The notes: generated by a model from the letters alone, not told the origin. A stretch of 64,000 nucleotides of DNA from Scleropages formosus (GCF_900964775.1 NC_041830.1:11513501-11577500); one strand, 5' to 3'. Positions 35,478 through 56,177 are shown, counted from the first letter of the stretch. Program-made: numbers and translations.

Positions 35478-35580
35478 GGTGCCTTCAGGTTCTGGTGGCT
35501 GTTTGGTGTGTCTTCTGGACCCTGATCTTTTATATACACTGAGTCCAGAGAGTGTTGAGCAATGATGGGCTGAGTCATGC
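35478..35580 (-). promoter_or_regulatory. Gene D promoter: AP-1 site and TATA box
   Basis: On minus, TATATAA occupies 35530-35536 and TGACTCA occupies 35571-35577 (TGAGTCA on plus). The spacing between the two is 34 bp, as in genes B and C, although the surrounding sequence has diverged. This suggests the arrangement is held by selection. Confidence 0.75.
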
Positions 35581-38204
35581 AGTGGTAAACATCAGGAAGG
35601 GGACCTCCAGCATGTGTAGTCTTCTGAGTGTTTTGATGTGTCACTACTGCTGACCTGCACTAAGTCTTCAGTTTAGAGTTTGAGTTTAGAAAATGTATTA
35701 CTGATAGGAAAATGTGTAGTTTCCACCACCTTTATCTTAAAATAGATTTTACTTAAAACAGAAATAACACACTGACCTAAATTATGTAAAATTAACTGAA
35801 CTGAAATACATATATGTGTCTGTATATGTATATATTTATACATATATTTAATATAGTGTATATGTATATATATATATACACACACAACAGATTATTTTTC
35901 CTGTTTATTATAAAAAACTTTTAAACTTTTCCCACGCTAATAGGGTGGCCAAAAAAAATATTTGCCCCCATTTCTTAGATGATGATAGAATTCTTCTTCT
36001 CAAGAAAACATCTAACAATGAAACATGAAAATAGCTTTAAAAAACTCGGTTCAGAACATTTACAATGTGCTCTATATTAAACGTTTAATTCAGTTAAAAA
36101 AATTTAGCCTTGAAAAAGTATAGTAGTTATACTTGGACACATGCCAATCTTGTAAAAAAATGTTTTTCCACAATTGAATAAGCTGTAACAGAGTTACATC
36201 TGTCCTAAGGGTATAGTAATTTCTTAAATGACAAATTTAAAATTTTTGTTCTCTGACATTGAAATAGAGTTCTTTGTATTCAGAGACAGAAAAAATATTA
36301 ACAGTAAAACAGTGCAGTGTAATTTATACAGTGCGGGTTTGATTTTGTATCAAAGGAGACACAGTTACTCTTTAAAAACTTTATATCTAAAAAGACCCAG
36401 AAATAAATCTTATGTAGTCCAGTGAATAAACAGGTAAGTGCCGAGAGATACAAAAATTGGACCAACACTGTTAGAATAAACTGTTGTTACTATTATGAGG
36501 TTATACATATATATGTACATATTCTTCCTTAATTTTTGTCTGCTGATAGGGCTCTTCTCCACACAGCCAAATAAGATGGATAAAAACTGTTATATCTGTT
36601 CTCATGATCATTACCATTGAATGACAAACCCTTTTTTGGAAAGAAAAGAAAAGAGCTACTAGTCCGAACAATTCAAAACGTTATAACAGCAAAAGTCATT
36701 GCGTTTTTTCCAGTGCGGTTCACACATTATATGCATCTATATTTAATTCAGTCGCAGGGCACAGTGGCTGTTCAAACACATTTGAATTTAAATTATAAAA
36801 CATTCCTATCTCTCAGATTCCAGGTAACGTACAACTATTGTGAAACAGAGCAATATTAGTATGACAATGGATACTTTGACCCTGCGTGGGTGTAAAAGCA
36901 GACAAAGGGAGCGACTTCTGTAAAGGTATACCAGATCTGAGTCAGTACAATGTTCCAAATGGAGTGTGACTCTCCTCAGCCATTACTAATTAGAATTGGC
37001 TGAAAAAATGTGGACTGAATTAGGGGAGTTTTATGGGAATTTCTGAGGCATGGCCATGCTTGCCTCCAGCTGCAGGTTTGTGGCTTTCAACTGCTGGGCT
37101 GCGTTTGAGTGTGGTCTGCTGCAGTGCCGTATGAGGATTCACACTGTCCATCACATGCTCCCCACGGTCATTATTGAGCATTTCATGGCAGCGTTACCTC
37201 CGCTTTTGCACGCAAAAACATCTTTACGTCACATCTTTTACGAGGCAAATACACTTCTGCGTTTTGAACGCTTATGCAAGTATTTGGTGCTGCTCCAAAG
37301 TAGGTGAAGATTTCATTTCGTCTCTCCATCCTGAAGCAGACAGCTGTAAATAAATGAGGAAAGATAACAGCGGAGTGGGTTTTGTAAGTTTATATGTGTG
37401 AGAAAGGCTGGAATGTGGGGTGTGTTGTGGTGCTGAAGCAAAGTTTCTTCTTGTTCAGTAGGTTACGTGACTCCATCCCAAGTGGACCCAGTGCAGATGT
37501 GTTACAAACCACACCATGACCACAGGTGGCTCATGGAAAATGGACACGACCAGGGTGCTGGTTCACAGAGGTGTGGGATACAATAGATCCTTCTGCTACA
37601 GAAAGTAGATATGTCTCCACTTGCCTTTCAGGGTGAGTTTGAGACCTGTTGTTGTTGTCGTGTGTCTGGAGCTCCTCCAGAATGTTCCGTCTTCCACTCC
37701 TCCTTAGTGCTGAAAGGGCTGTGCCCACTGTCACTGTGACTGAGTCCATCCAGCTGGTTGCTGCTCATCCTCTTCTTCGTTTTCCTCCAGCTTCTTCGGT
37801 CATCCCTTCCAGAGAATCTAATCATGACTCATCCAAAGTGCATTAACCTCAGTTTCACCGTTTTTGCTTTCATTAAGGTTTGGGTTAAGGTTTTGACTTC
37901 TTCCTCCTCCAGCTTTTCAAAGCAGGTTGAGATGTTGGTCTTCATTATAAATGGTCACTCTACCCTGACGGAATTAGTAGAGATTTTGGTAGAGACAGTC
38001 TTATCACGGTCTTTTGTGTAGGACATAAACCTTGCGGAAGTTTTGGGTTTGACGTTTTACTGGGTTTTCACTTGACTGACAGTTGGGGCTTAATAACTCA
38101 ACAAGTGCTCCTTAATTTTGGTAATGAGGTCCTTACTTTTATGTTTTCTGTATGTATTTTATGCATCCAGAATGACGCGCAACTCTGTGTAAAAAAATAT
38201 AGAT
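35581..38204. other. D-E spacer, first part, no gene recognised
   Basis: AT-rich to about 36.9 kb, with a TA-rich simple stretch near 35815-35885. The part from 36.9 to 38.2 kb is more GC-balanced, but no frame shows a family resemblance or convincing splice sites. Confidence 0.4.
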
Positions 38205-38860
38205 ATAGAGCAACAGAGAAAGAGGTTTAGACACAGATACAGTATTGTTGACACAAAGCTTGTTTTTCTCATACCACCATGTTGCTAGTTCACATTATCC
38301 AAGCAGCTGCCATCAGAAGTGACATTCAAATAACAACTCAACAGGCAGTAATGGACAGCCAGGTGGCACTATTATCTCAGGGCACCTGGGTGCTGCGAGA
38401 GGATGTTGGTTCAATCCCCACTCAGTTGGTGTGGAGTTTGTATGTTTTCCTTGAATCTGTGTGGATTTGCTCTGGGTGCTCCAGTTTCCTTCTGTGGTCC
38501 AAAGACATGCTGGTCAGGTGGATTTGGTGCATGTGAGTCACAGATATAAATTCAGTTTCACTGATGTATGGATGAGTAACCCATTGAAAGTATTGTATCT
38601 AGTATTGTAAATAAGTTGTGTGCTGATAACACTAAATAGGAAGTTGCTCATTCTCTGGAAGTTGCATTTGAAAAGTGTCTGCTAAATGAAGTTATGCAAA
38701 TCGTACCAGATGCTGATGGACACATTTATGTGCCTGTCGGAAGATCTGAAGAGATATGGGTCTGAAATGTGAATGAATGCTGGGCAGGATTCAGCAGCTC
38801 TGAGGGACAGAGGGCACTAATTTCTCTATCTGGATATAGATATAATCCAGTCATGGAGGA
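38205..38860 (-). repeat. LINE 3' fragment (L2/Rex1-like) interrupted by a V-SINE-like insertion
   Basis: The outer parts (38205-38350 and 38700-38860) align in order with 44215-44560 and, reversed, with 55435-55830. Shared phrases include ATACCACCATGTTGCT(A/G)GTTC, AAGTGACATTCAAATA and GGATTCAGCAGCTCTGAGGG. The last, read on minus, is the CCCTCAGAGCTGCTGAATCC coding segment of the LINE C-terminus. Confidence 0.65.
38353..38697 (+). repeat. V-SINE-like element inserted in a LINE fragment
   Basis: GGACAGCCAGGTGGCACTAT head, TGTGGAGTTTGTATGTTTTC core, GTGTGCTGATAACACTAAAT and a diverged tail AAAAGTGTCTGCTAAATGAA. It splits the reverse-oriented LINE fragment described above, so it is the younger of the two. 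Confidence 0.65.
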
Positions 38861-39431
38861 ATTTATCAGGTGTTGGGAGACGAAAATATATAAGCATTAG
38901 TAGTCAGTGGAGCTATTTGTAAGCTTGTTTGTATATTGATGGGGAACACACCCTCCTGCCTTTCAGTCAATAGAATGAAAACATCCATATATTTTATAGT
39001 AATGTCTGTAATGTACAGGATATATGATGTTGAGTTTCTATTAATCATTTTTGGGACGCTTCGTGTTTGGCAAATCATGACCAGTTTTCTTAATTTTAAG
39101 TGACCATGAATTGCAGCTTAATGGAAGGAGAGGGACAGACTTCCTTGTCCCTCAAATTGCAGGTTCCGGCAATGGGACTTTCCAGCATGAATGTCCAGCC
39201 CCGTGGATGTGGCTCACAGCACACCCTGTCTGTGTTGAGTGTCAAGTGTTGGCTTCTGCAGCACACTGTGTACCTTTGTTGGTTTTTTTTGTTGTTGTTC
39301 CTGGAGCAAGGCAGTGCCAGCTGGGGGGGGTTTGAGCGAAACAGATTTCCATTGAAAACTACGGGGCCGGGGTAGGGGGGGGGGGTTGTGTATAATTATA
39401 TATATAATTTCCATTCCAATGTACAGCAGCA
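38861..39431. other. Spacer, no gene seen
   Basis: Contains a G-rich simple stretch at about 39363-39389 and nothing else of note. Confidence 0.35.
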
Positions 39432-39620
39432 GGGGATGCGGTGGCGCAGTGGGTTGGACCGCAGTCCTGCTCTTTGGTGGGTCTGGGGTTCGAGTCCCGC
39501 TTGGGGTGCCTTGCGACAGACTGGCGTCCTGTCCTGGGTGTGTCCCCTTCTCCTTACGCCCTGTGTTGCCGGGTAGGCTCCGGTTTCCCGTGACCCTGTG
39601 AGGGACAAGCGGTTCTGAAA

Positions 39621-39650
<30 letters not shown>
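39432..39650 (+). repeat. SINE family 1, young copy
   Basis: Family-1 body with a small deletion near 39549 and a TG tail. GTACAGCAGC is repeated on both sides (39421-39430 and 39649-39658). Confidence 0.88.
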
Positions 39651-39652
<2 letters not shown>

Positions 39653-40239
39653 AGCAGCTGTGCAATGGAAGCTGTTTGCCTGACAGACTAAACAACACAA
39701 GGCTACCGTCAGCTCTGCACATATACACAACACATGTCTGAGACACAGATTTCAGCTTCAAAGGAAGTATCGCGTTACATTTTAAGGCACTCAGTTGGTT
39801 TTGATAAAACATTTTTCCATTGCCTTGTCATGGAAATTACAATAAAGGATCGGGAGCTTTCGAGGAAAATAGTTTGTGATTGCTATGGGAAATAGTGGCT
39901 AATGGGACAGCAGATTTTCACAAATCTCTTTGAGAAGGAAAGGCCACTGATCGACGTTGACCGGTTTATCAAAGGATTCGTTCAAACAAGCCATCAAGCT
40001 TCCTGGTGATTTCTTTGTAAGTGCGACACAGCGAGCCAATGCAAATATTACTGAGTTAGGACCGTGATTTCCGTGACTGAAGAATTGTCACTGTTAACAC
40101 ATAGCCGGAAAAGAAAGTAGAGTCAGGCTTACTGTGCTTTAAAATAAAATCCCAGGAACGCAATGTGTTTCCTGTATCACCGCTGCTAGACATGTCAGAT
40201 ATTCTGCAATGAGGATGATAGATATGCATGAGAGAATGC
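39651..40239. other. Spacer, no gene seen
   Basis: No repeat or coding segment recognised. Confidence 0.35.
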
Positions 40240-40795
40240 TGTGGAATGAGTTGTGTTTGCCCTGCCAGTGTGTTCCCACGTGTCTCTCCTCGTCCGTCTC
40301 CATTGTCTTCCCGTAGCTCTTCATATATCATGTTCAACACTTTGGTTATGGCCCACAAGAAGGCCGAAGGATCTGAACCGCGATCCCTACGGGACCTGTT
40401 CACTCCCTAAACCCCTGCAGGACTGCTGTGCTCCTCAATCTCTGGAAGCTTGGTCGTCCCACTCAGAAAGACCCAAAATCTAAAGTCCATAGGTTCTCGG
40501 TGTTGGATCCAATGTGGTGGAATGATCTTCCTCTGTCCCTCAGAGGTGCTGAATCCCTCCCAGCATTCAAACATCTTAAAACCCATCTTTTTCAGACCCT
40601 TTTCCCTCCTGATCTCCTGACAGCTACTAGGGTAATGTGAGTTGGCAAAACAAAGGTATTGGACACTGACTGTGCTTTAATAATCCCATGTCTGCATCTA
40701 AAGCTCTATGTCTGTTGCTAATGCCCTTCTGTTGCTCTGAGTTAGACATCATTTTGGAGAAATGCATCTCATCAATGAATAACTGTAAATGTAAA
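40240..40795 (+). repeat. LINE 3' end: reverse-transcriptase C-terminus plus tail
   Basis: Plus-strand frames contain FNTLVMAHKKAEG and then, in a shifted frame, WWNDLPLSLRGAESLPAFKH LKTHLF. These are the usual C-terminal phrases of L2/Rex1-type LINE polymerases. The element ends with CATTTTGGAGAAATGCATCT C and AATGAATAACTGTAAATG, the tail type also borne by the V-SINE-like elements. The coding part is frameshifted and truncated at its 5' end, so it is inactive. Confidence 0.7.
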
Positions 40796-41365
40796 GACAA
40801 ATAAGTGGGATTTAATGAAGTTTGCTCAGACAGGTGTGTTCAGCGTGTCTGTCGTTGGGTGCCTGAGGACACTCACCTGCTCACACCCACACGTTCTACT
40901 AATAGGAAACTCTGTATTGCAGTAAAAGCCGTGCCATGGGGCCGGGACGTTTTTTCTGGGAATGGTTGTTTTCTTGGCTTGTGTCAAACCAGGTCCTGAC
41001 TCATGTGTTCCCGATGCCCTTTCTGAACACCTTGACAGCTGGGCGTTGCTGTTTGTCCCGGAGAGACACCGTTGTTTCAGTTCACTGAGAGGGTTTCCCC
41101 CTCGCTGAGTCACGGGTTGATGTCTGAAAAGGTGCCGCTTGAGGGTTCAGGATTCTACGACTGCATTACAGACCACTGGCTGACATGGTGAGTTTGATTT
41201 CAGGTAAAATCGGAAATGATGTTGCTTCCAGAAAAAATAATAAGTGACACACATACAGCTACACACCCCTTCCCCCATACACAGGTGTTTAGCGTTGTAT
41301 GAAAAGGGGTTCTCGTATTTTTTAAATGCATCCATGGACAAAAACCTGGCAACCCAAATAAACAC
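40796..41365. other. Spacer, no gene seen
   Basis: No coding segment recognised. Confidence 0.35.
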
Positions 41366-41573
41366 ACACACACATTTTCAGAACCGCTTGTCCCATACGG
41401 GGTCACGGGGAACCGGAGCCTACCCGGCAACACAGGGCGTAAGGCCAGAAGGGGAGGGGACACACCCAGGACGGGACGCCAGTCCGTCGCAAGGCACCCC
41501 AAGTGGGACTCGAACCCCAGACCCACCGGACAGCAGGACCGTGGTCCAACCCACTGCGCCACCGCACCCCCCC
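41366..41573 (-). repeat. SINE family 1, reverse orientation, with target duplication
   Basis: Minus-strand family-1 element. CCCAAATAAAC occurs on both sides (about 41353-41363 and 41570-41581). It forms a closely spaced inverted pair with the copy at 41662. Confidence 0.88.
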
Positions 41574-41661
41574 AAATAAACAAGGAGAGAAAAATAAATA
41601 TATTTCGACACAAAAACCATAATGACACCTCACTAAATACCCCAGTGTGTCTTTGATTGCA

Positions 41662-41858
41662 GGGGGTGCGGTGGCGCAGTGGGTTGGACCGCAGTCCTGC
41701 TGTCCAGTGGGTCTGGGGTTCAAGTCCCGCTTGGGGTACCTTGCGACGGACTGGCGTCCCGTCCTGGGTGTGTCCCCTTCCCCCTCCGGCCTTACGCCCT
41801 GTGTTGCCGGGTAGGCTCCGGTTCCCCGTGACCCTGTAAGGGACAAGCGGTTCTGATA

Positions 41859-41886
<28 letters not shown>
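41662..41886 (+). repeat. SINE family 1, young copy with 15-bp target duplication
   Basis: Complete element. GTGTCTTTGATTGCA is repeated at 41647-41661 and 41887-41901. Together with the copy at 41366 it creates inverted repeats of about 200 bp separated by 88 bp. Confidence 0.9.
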
Positions 41887-41890
<4 letters not shown>

Positions 41891-41891
<1 letters not shown>

Positions 41892-42674
41892 TTTGATTGC
41901 ATTGAAAAACCTGCAAACATTTCCAATTAAGTGATGCCGCCAGTCACAGATATTCCAGGTGTGCCCTTGTATTACTGTCTGTCTCTGTGTAAATGGTCCG
42001 ATATAGAGAGTACTTTTTAAAACTATGTGTTACTAAAAATGCATACGATTTGTGCAGAGCAGTTAAAAGTTCTTGTGAATAATCGAAAGTGACTTATTTT
42101 ATTTGGCAGTAAAGGGGAGCTGTTACAGGACAGTCATTTAAAGCCGCGTTGAGGTCGTTCTTTGGCATTTCTGTTCAGATTCAGTCTAATTTGGGGAAAA
42201 AAGAGTTTAAACCCGTGTAACATAAAACCTAAAAGCCGTAGATGACTGTAGGTGGCAGGTTTCAGGCGTCATATCTGCAGAGACCTTTCTCTCGAAATCA
42301 TGCACTGTGTTCCCCACGGACCACGTCCCCCAGGGACGACGTCCAGGTCTGCAGGTGTCTCCTGCACAAACAGCCCCAGGCAGACGAGCTCCTTTCCAGT
42401 GAGCCGAGAGCAAACATCACGGGAAGGCCCCCGGAGAAGGAGGACACGAGGGATGTCGTGACAAAACATGTAGATGTTTTATTCTTGTGCAACCCGATGG
42501 TGCGGCAGTGTAACAACAAAGTCCATTGTGGTTCTGTATGGTGCTCTGGCCTCTCCAGGAATAAATGCAGATTATCGCAAAGGTTATTGTGAATAAAATG
42601 GCCCGAAATATTCTTACATTGGAACATTTTCAGCAAGCAATCTGTAGTACTGTGTCATTTTCCACGTTAGACAA
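41891..42674. other. Spacer, no gene seen
   Basis: Overlapping open frames of 60-116 codons on both strands (42.2-42.6 kb) have no family resemblance. Confidence 0.35.
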
Positions 42675-42838
42675 ACCACTTTGCACTGATTTACTCATTT
42701 ATACAGGTGGGTAGTTATTACTGTATTAATTCTGGGTAAGTACCTTGATCAAGGGTACTACAGCAGGAGGAGGGATTTAAAGCAGGAACCAACTTGGTTT
42801 CAAGGTGGTGGCTCTAACCACTACGCCACCTGCTGTCA
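42675..42838 (-). repeat. SINE family 2, reverse orientation
   Basis: CACTGATTTACTCATTTATA, TACCTTGATCAAGGGTACTA and CTAACCACTACGCCACCTGC are the reverse of the family-2 blocks. Confidence 0.75.
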
Positions 42839-42970
42839 GCTCCCCATATCTGCAGGGCATTGCTGTAAAAGGTCACCGTACTCACAGCAGTGTTTTTGTT
42901 GTTAAGCTGGATCGCTCAAAACACCTCATCTAGCGAAACGCTGTGAACGCCCAGGCTTGTATGTGAAGGA

Positions 42971-42984
42971 TGCCACCTGCTGGC
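42971..42984 (-). promoter_or_regulatory. CTCF-like motif in the D-E spacer
   Basis: On minus the bases read CCAGCAGGTGGCA, agreeing with the usual CTCF core CCASYAGRKGGCRS at all 13 positions. A single motif of this length occurs by chance in genomes, so this is only a candidate. Confidence 0.3.
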
Positions 42985-43594
42985 TCTAAACTCACATGCT
43001 TTTAAAATCCACAGCCGGTCTTCAACACTCTCCACCTTTACCCTTTTTTTCCAAACTTTTTGGTAAGTCACATACATATGTGTCCTGGGTACTTTGTTAA
43101 AGAATTCAGGTCGAGCACCTTGTTGAACAGGAGGTGCCAGAATCAGACTGATAATATCTGTTCGTCCCTCACCAGGTCTCCTCTGAAAGGGTTTGATGGT
43201 GAAGACGTTTTTTTAAAACCTTACAAAGAAAACACAGCTTCACGTCCTGGGACCTGTTTGCATTCCTTTTTTTTTTTTTATCAGCCTGATGTGGGATAAA
43301 GGAAATACTAGCACTTTAATGGCATAAATGGTACATTCATTGCAAGTCACTGACCATGATGTCAACATCATTCACAAGTTTGCGGTCAAGACAGATTAAC
43401 TACCTATGAAGTACGGAACAGTATTCTAAAGTGTTACCGATCTCAGTATTGCAGGTTACACATCAAACAAATCTGAGTACAAGTTACTACGCGCCTCCAT
43501 GGTAAATGGTCCTCCTGCGATACCAGACCACACTTGCATATTAGAAAACTATGCTGAAGAGGCTGAGGTTAATGAGGACCATTAATCAGGGGCA

Positions 43595-43785
43595 ACTGGC
43601 AGTGTGGTGGTTTGTGCTGCTGCCTTCGGACCCAAAGGTTGCAGGTTAGAATGTAACATCCAGCTGTAGCAACCTTGAGGAAGGAACTTACCCTAAATTG
43701 CTCCAGTAAAATTACCCAGTGTGCATAAATGGGTAAATCATTGTAAGCTACTTTGAAGAAATGTGTCAGGTATAAAAGATGCTCC
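43595..43785 (+). repeat. SINE family 2
   Basis: GGGCAACTGGCAGTGTGGTG head, GGACCCAAAGGTTGCAGGTT, AAATTGCTCCAGTAAAATTA and TAAGCTACTTTGAAGAAATG end. Confidence 0.75.
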
Positions 43786-44214
43786 CGTTAGTGCTGAACA
43801 TGGCATAGAGAGGGAGTGGCACATCTCCCTTGCATGAGAAGCTCTGGCCGACAGTCCAGTTTATAGCAGATTTAGCACTTTGGAGAATTGGAAGTCCGAA
43901 ATTGGTCTGAAGCCGATTAAGGTGTTTTATGACTGTTGCATTAGAGCCATTTAAAGGTCCACTGAGAAATGAAGACAAATGAATGTCAAGTCTATATAAA
44001 GAATATGACTGTAATGCTATCAGCTGTGGGAGAGAAATCACTTCTCCAAACAGGAGCAGCTCTCTAGCCTGATGTGGGGGTGTAAGAAGATCACATGCCT
44101 TCGGTTAGAGACCAAGAGATGACAAACGGGTTGGGCTGAAAAACACAACAGGAGAAGTACCGAATTAGAGTCAGCTCAACAGGGAAATTACAATAATAGA
44201 ATAAGAAAACACTG
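43786..44214. other. Spacer, no gene seen
   Basis: A short minus-strand open frame at 43766-44041 shows no family resemblance. Confidence 0.35.
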
Positions 44215-44560
44215 GCATTTTTGTTTGTCATCAGACACTTTTCTCCAAACTCATGTAAAGCTCAGAGTAAATGAAAGTGCATCAACAACAAAGAGCTTTA
44301 GACACAGACAAGGATTTTCAAAGTCCGGCTTGTTGGTCTGATACCACCATGTTGCTGGTTCACACCATTCAAGTACCTGCCAATCAAAGTGACATTCAAA
44401 TAGCAAATACATAGATAATCATAGCAGACTTATGTTTGATTTATGTAGCTGTCAGAAGATCAGCAGAAAAATGGCTCTGAAAGAGATGGTTTTGAGACCT
44501 TTTTGGAATGCTGGAAGGGATTCAGCAGCTCTGAGGGAAAGAGGGAGTTTGTTATGTCAT
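44215..44560 (-). repeat. LINE 3' fragment (L2/Rex1-like), reverse orientation
   Basis: On minus it reads CCCTCAGAGCTGCTGAATCC, then TATTTGCTATTTGAATGTCA, TGTGTCTAAAGCTCTTTGTT and TTTACTCTGAGCTTTACATG, ending in GTTTGGAGAAAAGTGTCTGA. This is the cleanest view of the family's 3' UTR in the window. Confidence 0.65.
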
Positions 44561-44974
44561 GTTGGGAGCAAAATCAAGAGCATACTGAGATTCAGTGTGG
44601 ACCCCTTGTGAGTGGGACCATAAAGTGATCACAAGTGAAGGAACACAGCGGTCACAGCGGTCAGATCCTTCGACCGATTAGTAGGTTGTAATCAGACTGT
44701 TGAATATTGATCTGGGCAGCTACAGAAAGCCCATGAGAGAGGTAAGGAGGAGAACTACATGGGAATGTTTTGGCGGAGCAAACACAACTCAAGTATAACA
44801 AGACATTCACTTTCCAACCATCTCACGGAAAACTGGAGAAGCAAAATGGTATTTTTTTACTAACAAATGCATGCATTATTTGATTGGTCCAAATCCACCT
44901 TTGTGTCCTTGTTCAAAGATAGGAAGGCCATTTACCTTACTTGTATTTAGCTACTGTGAGACCCTGAGCCACAA

Positions 44975-45182
44975 TGTACTTTTTTTCCAAGGCACCTTAC
45001 AATATGAGGTTTGCCTGCAAAATTACTTAAACTTTTTTACCAATGTACACAGCAGAGTAATTTTTACAGTTCCAGTTTAGAGTAAGTACATTGCTCGAGG
45101 ACACTACCAAAGGAGGTGGGATTCAAATTCAGGTGTTTTTGGCTGGAACCTGATGACTCTAACCACTATGCCACCTGCTGCC
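44975..45182 (-). repeat. SINE family 2, reverse orientation
   Basis: AGAGTAAGTACATTGCTCGA, GAGGTGGGATTCAAATTCAG and CTAACCACTATGCCACCTGC identify it. Confidence 0.65.
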
Positions 45183-45511
45183 TCCAACAGAGAGGCAGAC
45201 CCTTCAGGAACCCTCTGAGCCAGCTGTCACTGGAAGGAGGAAGGGAACAGAAACAAACTTGGCCAAAGTGACACTAATTCGTTGTCTACAGAGAACTGAC
45301 AGCTGCACTTCCCTCTGTGAGTCATACTTGGGTTCCTGTGTGATTATCAAGTGTGGGTGTCCTGGTCACAGTAGTGTTAATGGCCCTTGAGTTTATAGCC
45401 GACTGATTACCATTTTTGGACCTATGACAGTTCAAATGAACTTTTTTGGCCTTCAGTTACTGAACGTATTACGTGCTTCTCTTCCATAGCTTTTCAACTG
45501 ATCCCCCAAGC
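45183..45511. other. Spacer, no gene seen
   Basis: No repeat or coding segment recognised. Confidence 0.3.
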
Positions 45512-45705
45512 AGCTGGTAGCATAGTGGATTGTGCTACTTCCTTTAGACCCAAAGGCTGCAGGTTTGAGTCTCTCCTCTAGTGCCCTTTAGCAACTTACT
45601 TCCCATAAAATGCTCCTTCAAACAAATTACTCAGCTGTATAAATGGGTAAGTAAGTGTAACCTTAACATTGTAAGGTACTTTAGAGAAACGTGTAATGTA
45701 GAGAT
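45512..45705 (+). repeat. SINE family 2
   Basis: AGCTGGTAGCATAGTGGATT head (A-box-like), GACCCAAAGGCTGCAGGTTT and GTAAGGTACTTTAGAGAAAC end. Confidence 0.75.
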
Positions 45706-46312
45706 CTCTTCTCCCAAGGGTTTAGGAGCTTTGTTTCATTTAGGGATTGGACCTACTGTTCTTTGTGTCTGGGAAGGGAACAAACTATCTGGGACAACAC
45801 GAGGCATTCAAAAGATGGACCATGAATGGGACTAAGTGCAACCAGCCATAGAAAATATGTTTTTATTGGAAGAGGCTCTGCAAACATCTAATTAATGTTC
45901 AATATAATATATGAATAATACTAATAATTAATGTCAAGGAGGAGAAGCCAATCGTTCGTGACAAGGCCCCCAGGGGCTGAAATGAGCTGCGATGGCGCAA
46001 CTTTCACATTTCTCCAAACAAGGCTTGAGTGCTGTGCTCTTACCACATTAGGACCCACATTCCCTGTGATACAATGATGGTAGCGGTACTTTCTGAGGGG
46101 CAGGGCTTGTGTCCACATGTCACATGGAAGCCCCAGCCGAAGAAATGCCTCACTTCTCAAAAGTGATCATCCCACACACAGGATAAGGAAGTGCCCTGTG
46201 GCATGAAGAATGACACACCTATGCCCACCCCCACCACATTTCAGAGGTAAAAAGGGAGCGAAGTGCGCCTTGGAGGAACTTCTTGTCTCCTCCGCAGCAG
46301 TGGACGTAGAAG
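45706..46312. other. Upstream region of gene E
   Basis: No repeat recognised. Near the start codon there is only a weak TATA-like GGTAAAAAGG (about 46246-46255). An ETS-like AGGAAGTG lies at about 46187-46194. No AP-1 consensus is seen in the 200 bp before the ATG, unlike genes B, C and D. Confidence 0.4.
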
Positions 46313-49707
<3,395 letters not shown>

Positions 49708-49823
49708 GTCTTGTATTTAATTCCTTTGTGTGTGGTTAAAGCAACAGTGTATTCATAATGTAATCTGCTATTTTATGATGACCTTATATATTTAGAAGTT
49801 AAATACTTTTTCAATAACTTGAA

Positions 49824-49829
49824 AATAAA
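49824..49829 (+). terminator. Poly(A) signal of gene E
   Basis: AATAAA followed by GTTGACTTTC, about 120 bp after the stop codon. Confidence 0.6.
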
Positions 49830-50861
49830 GTTGACTTTCACTTTCCTAAATAAACAATACTTCTCATTAAATCCTGGAAATTAATGGAGTGTTTTGAAAA
49901 TATGAGAAATTCTACCAGCAAGTTTAGGCAACCTTTACATTAACATCCTATGTGAAAGCAAAACACAAACATTACCTCATCCATTTTAACCATTGTTACA
50001 CTAAGATCCTGTGCTCACATACCACATCCCGCTGTAGTACCCTTCATTGAGGTACTTACTTAAACTGGGAGAGTAAAAATTACTCTGTTGTATAAATGGG
50101 TATATCAGTGTAAGTAGCCAAAAAAAAAAAAAAACAAAGCAGTTGAAAACCACTGCCTGCAGCATCATGCCTTCCCGAACAAGACTGTGACCCAATGTTG
50201 TAGAACCCGGTCCTCGTTGAACGGGTTCTCTGAAGGGACAAAGACAACGGCTGGATCATCTTCAAAGCCACCCTGTGTCGTCCACGTGGCAAAAAATCAC
50301 AGCGTTCAATAATATTGACCAGATTCACCTTTGGGGGTCACTGGAGCAACTGAAAATGATACCAACACTGTTGATTCTTTGCACCCACGTGGACACATTT
50401 TGTGTTTGCCCGTTTCCTCATGAGATCCTCATAACATGCAACAGCCTATGTGATATCAGGGCCACACTTAACTCAGGACATTGAATAAATTCACATTATA
50501 TAAATGACTTTAAAAAAGTTCAAAGACAGTTATATTATAACACACGACTTTAATTATCAATTCATTAACTTTATTAAGCAAAAAGAAAAGCTTGTATTCT
50601 CACAAAATAAATACTATTTAAAAAATATAGGCGAAGTGTCCATTTTAAAAAAAAAATTGCACGTTTGCGTTGGCTTGACGAACGGACTACATTTACCACA
50701 AGGCTCCGCGTGGCGGGCGCGTTTTTGATTACGTAGGCTAACGCCCCTCGCTCTGATTGGTTCCTGATGTCGGTCGTACGGTACAGCTGAAGGTGAAAGG
50801 GATTCCTGCGTCCAGGTTTCTGCCTTGTTTGCAATTGTCGGTTGGTCAGTTCTCGTCCATA
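49830..50861. other. E-acat1 spacer with a SINE family-2 3' remnant and the acat1 promoter region
   Basis: A family-2 3' piece (CGCTGTAGTACCCTTCATTG, TGTATAAATGGGTATATCAG) is at 50030-50118. From about 50680 the sequence becomes GC-richer with several CpGs (GCGTGGCGGGCGCG) and a CCAAT box in reverse (ATTGG at 50756-50760). This fits a TATA-less housekeeping promoter for acat1. Confidence 0.45.

Positions 50862-56177
<5,316 letters not shown>

Noticed and set aside
41200-41916. A 238-codon minus-strand open frame
   Set aside because: It runs through two SINE copies and their TG tail; the same peptide phrases recur at every family-1 SINE in the window.
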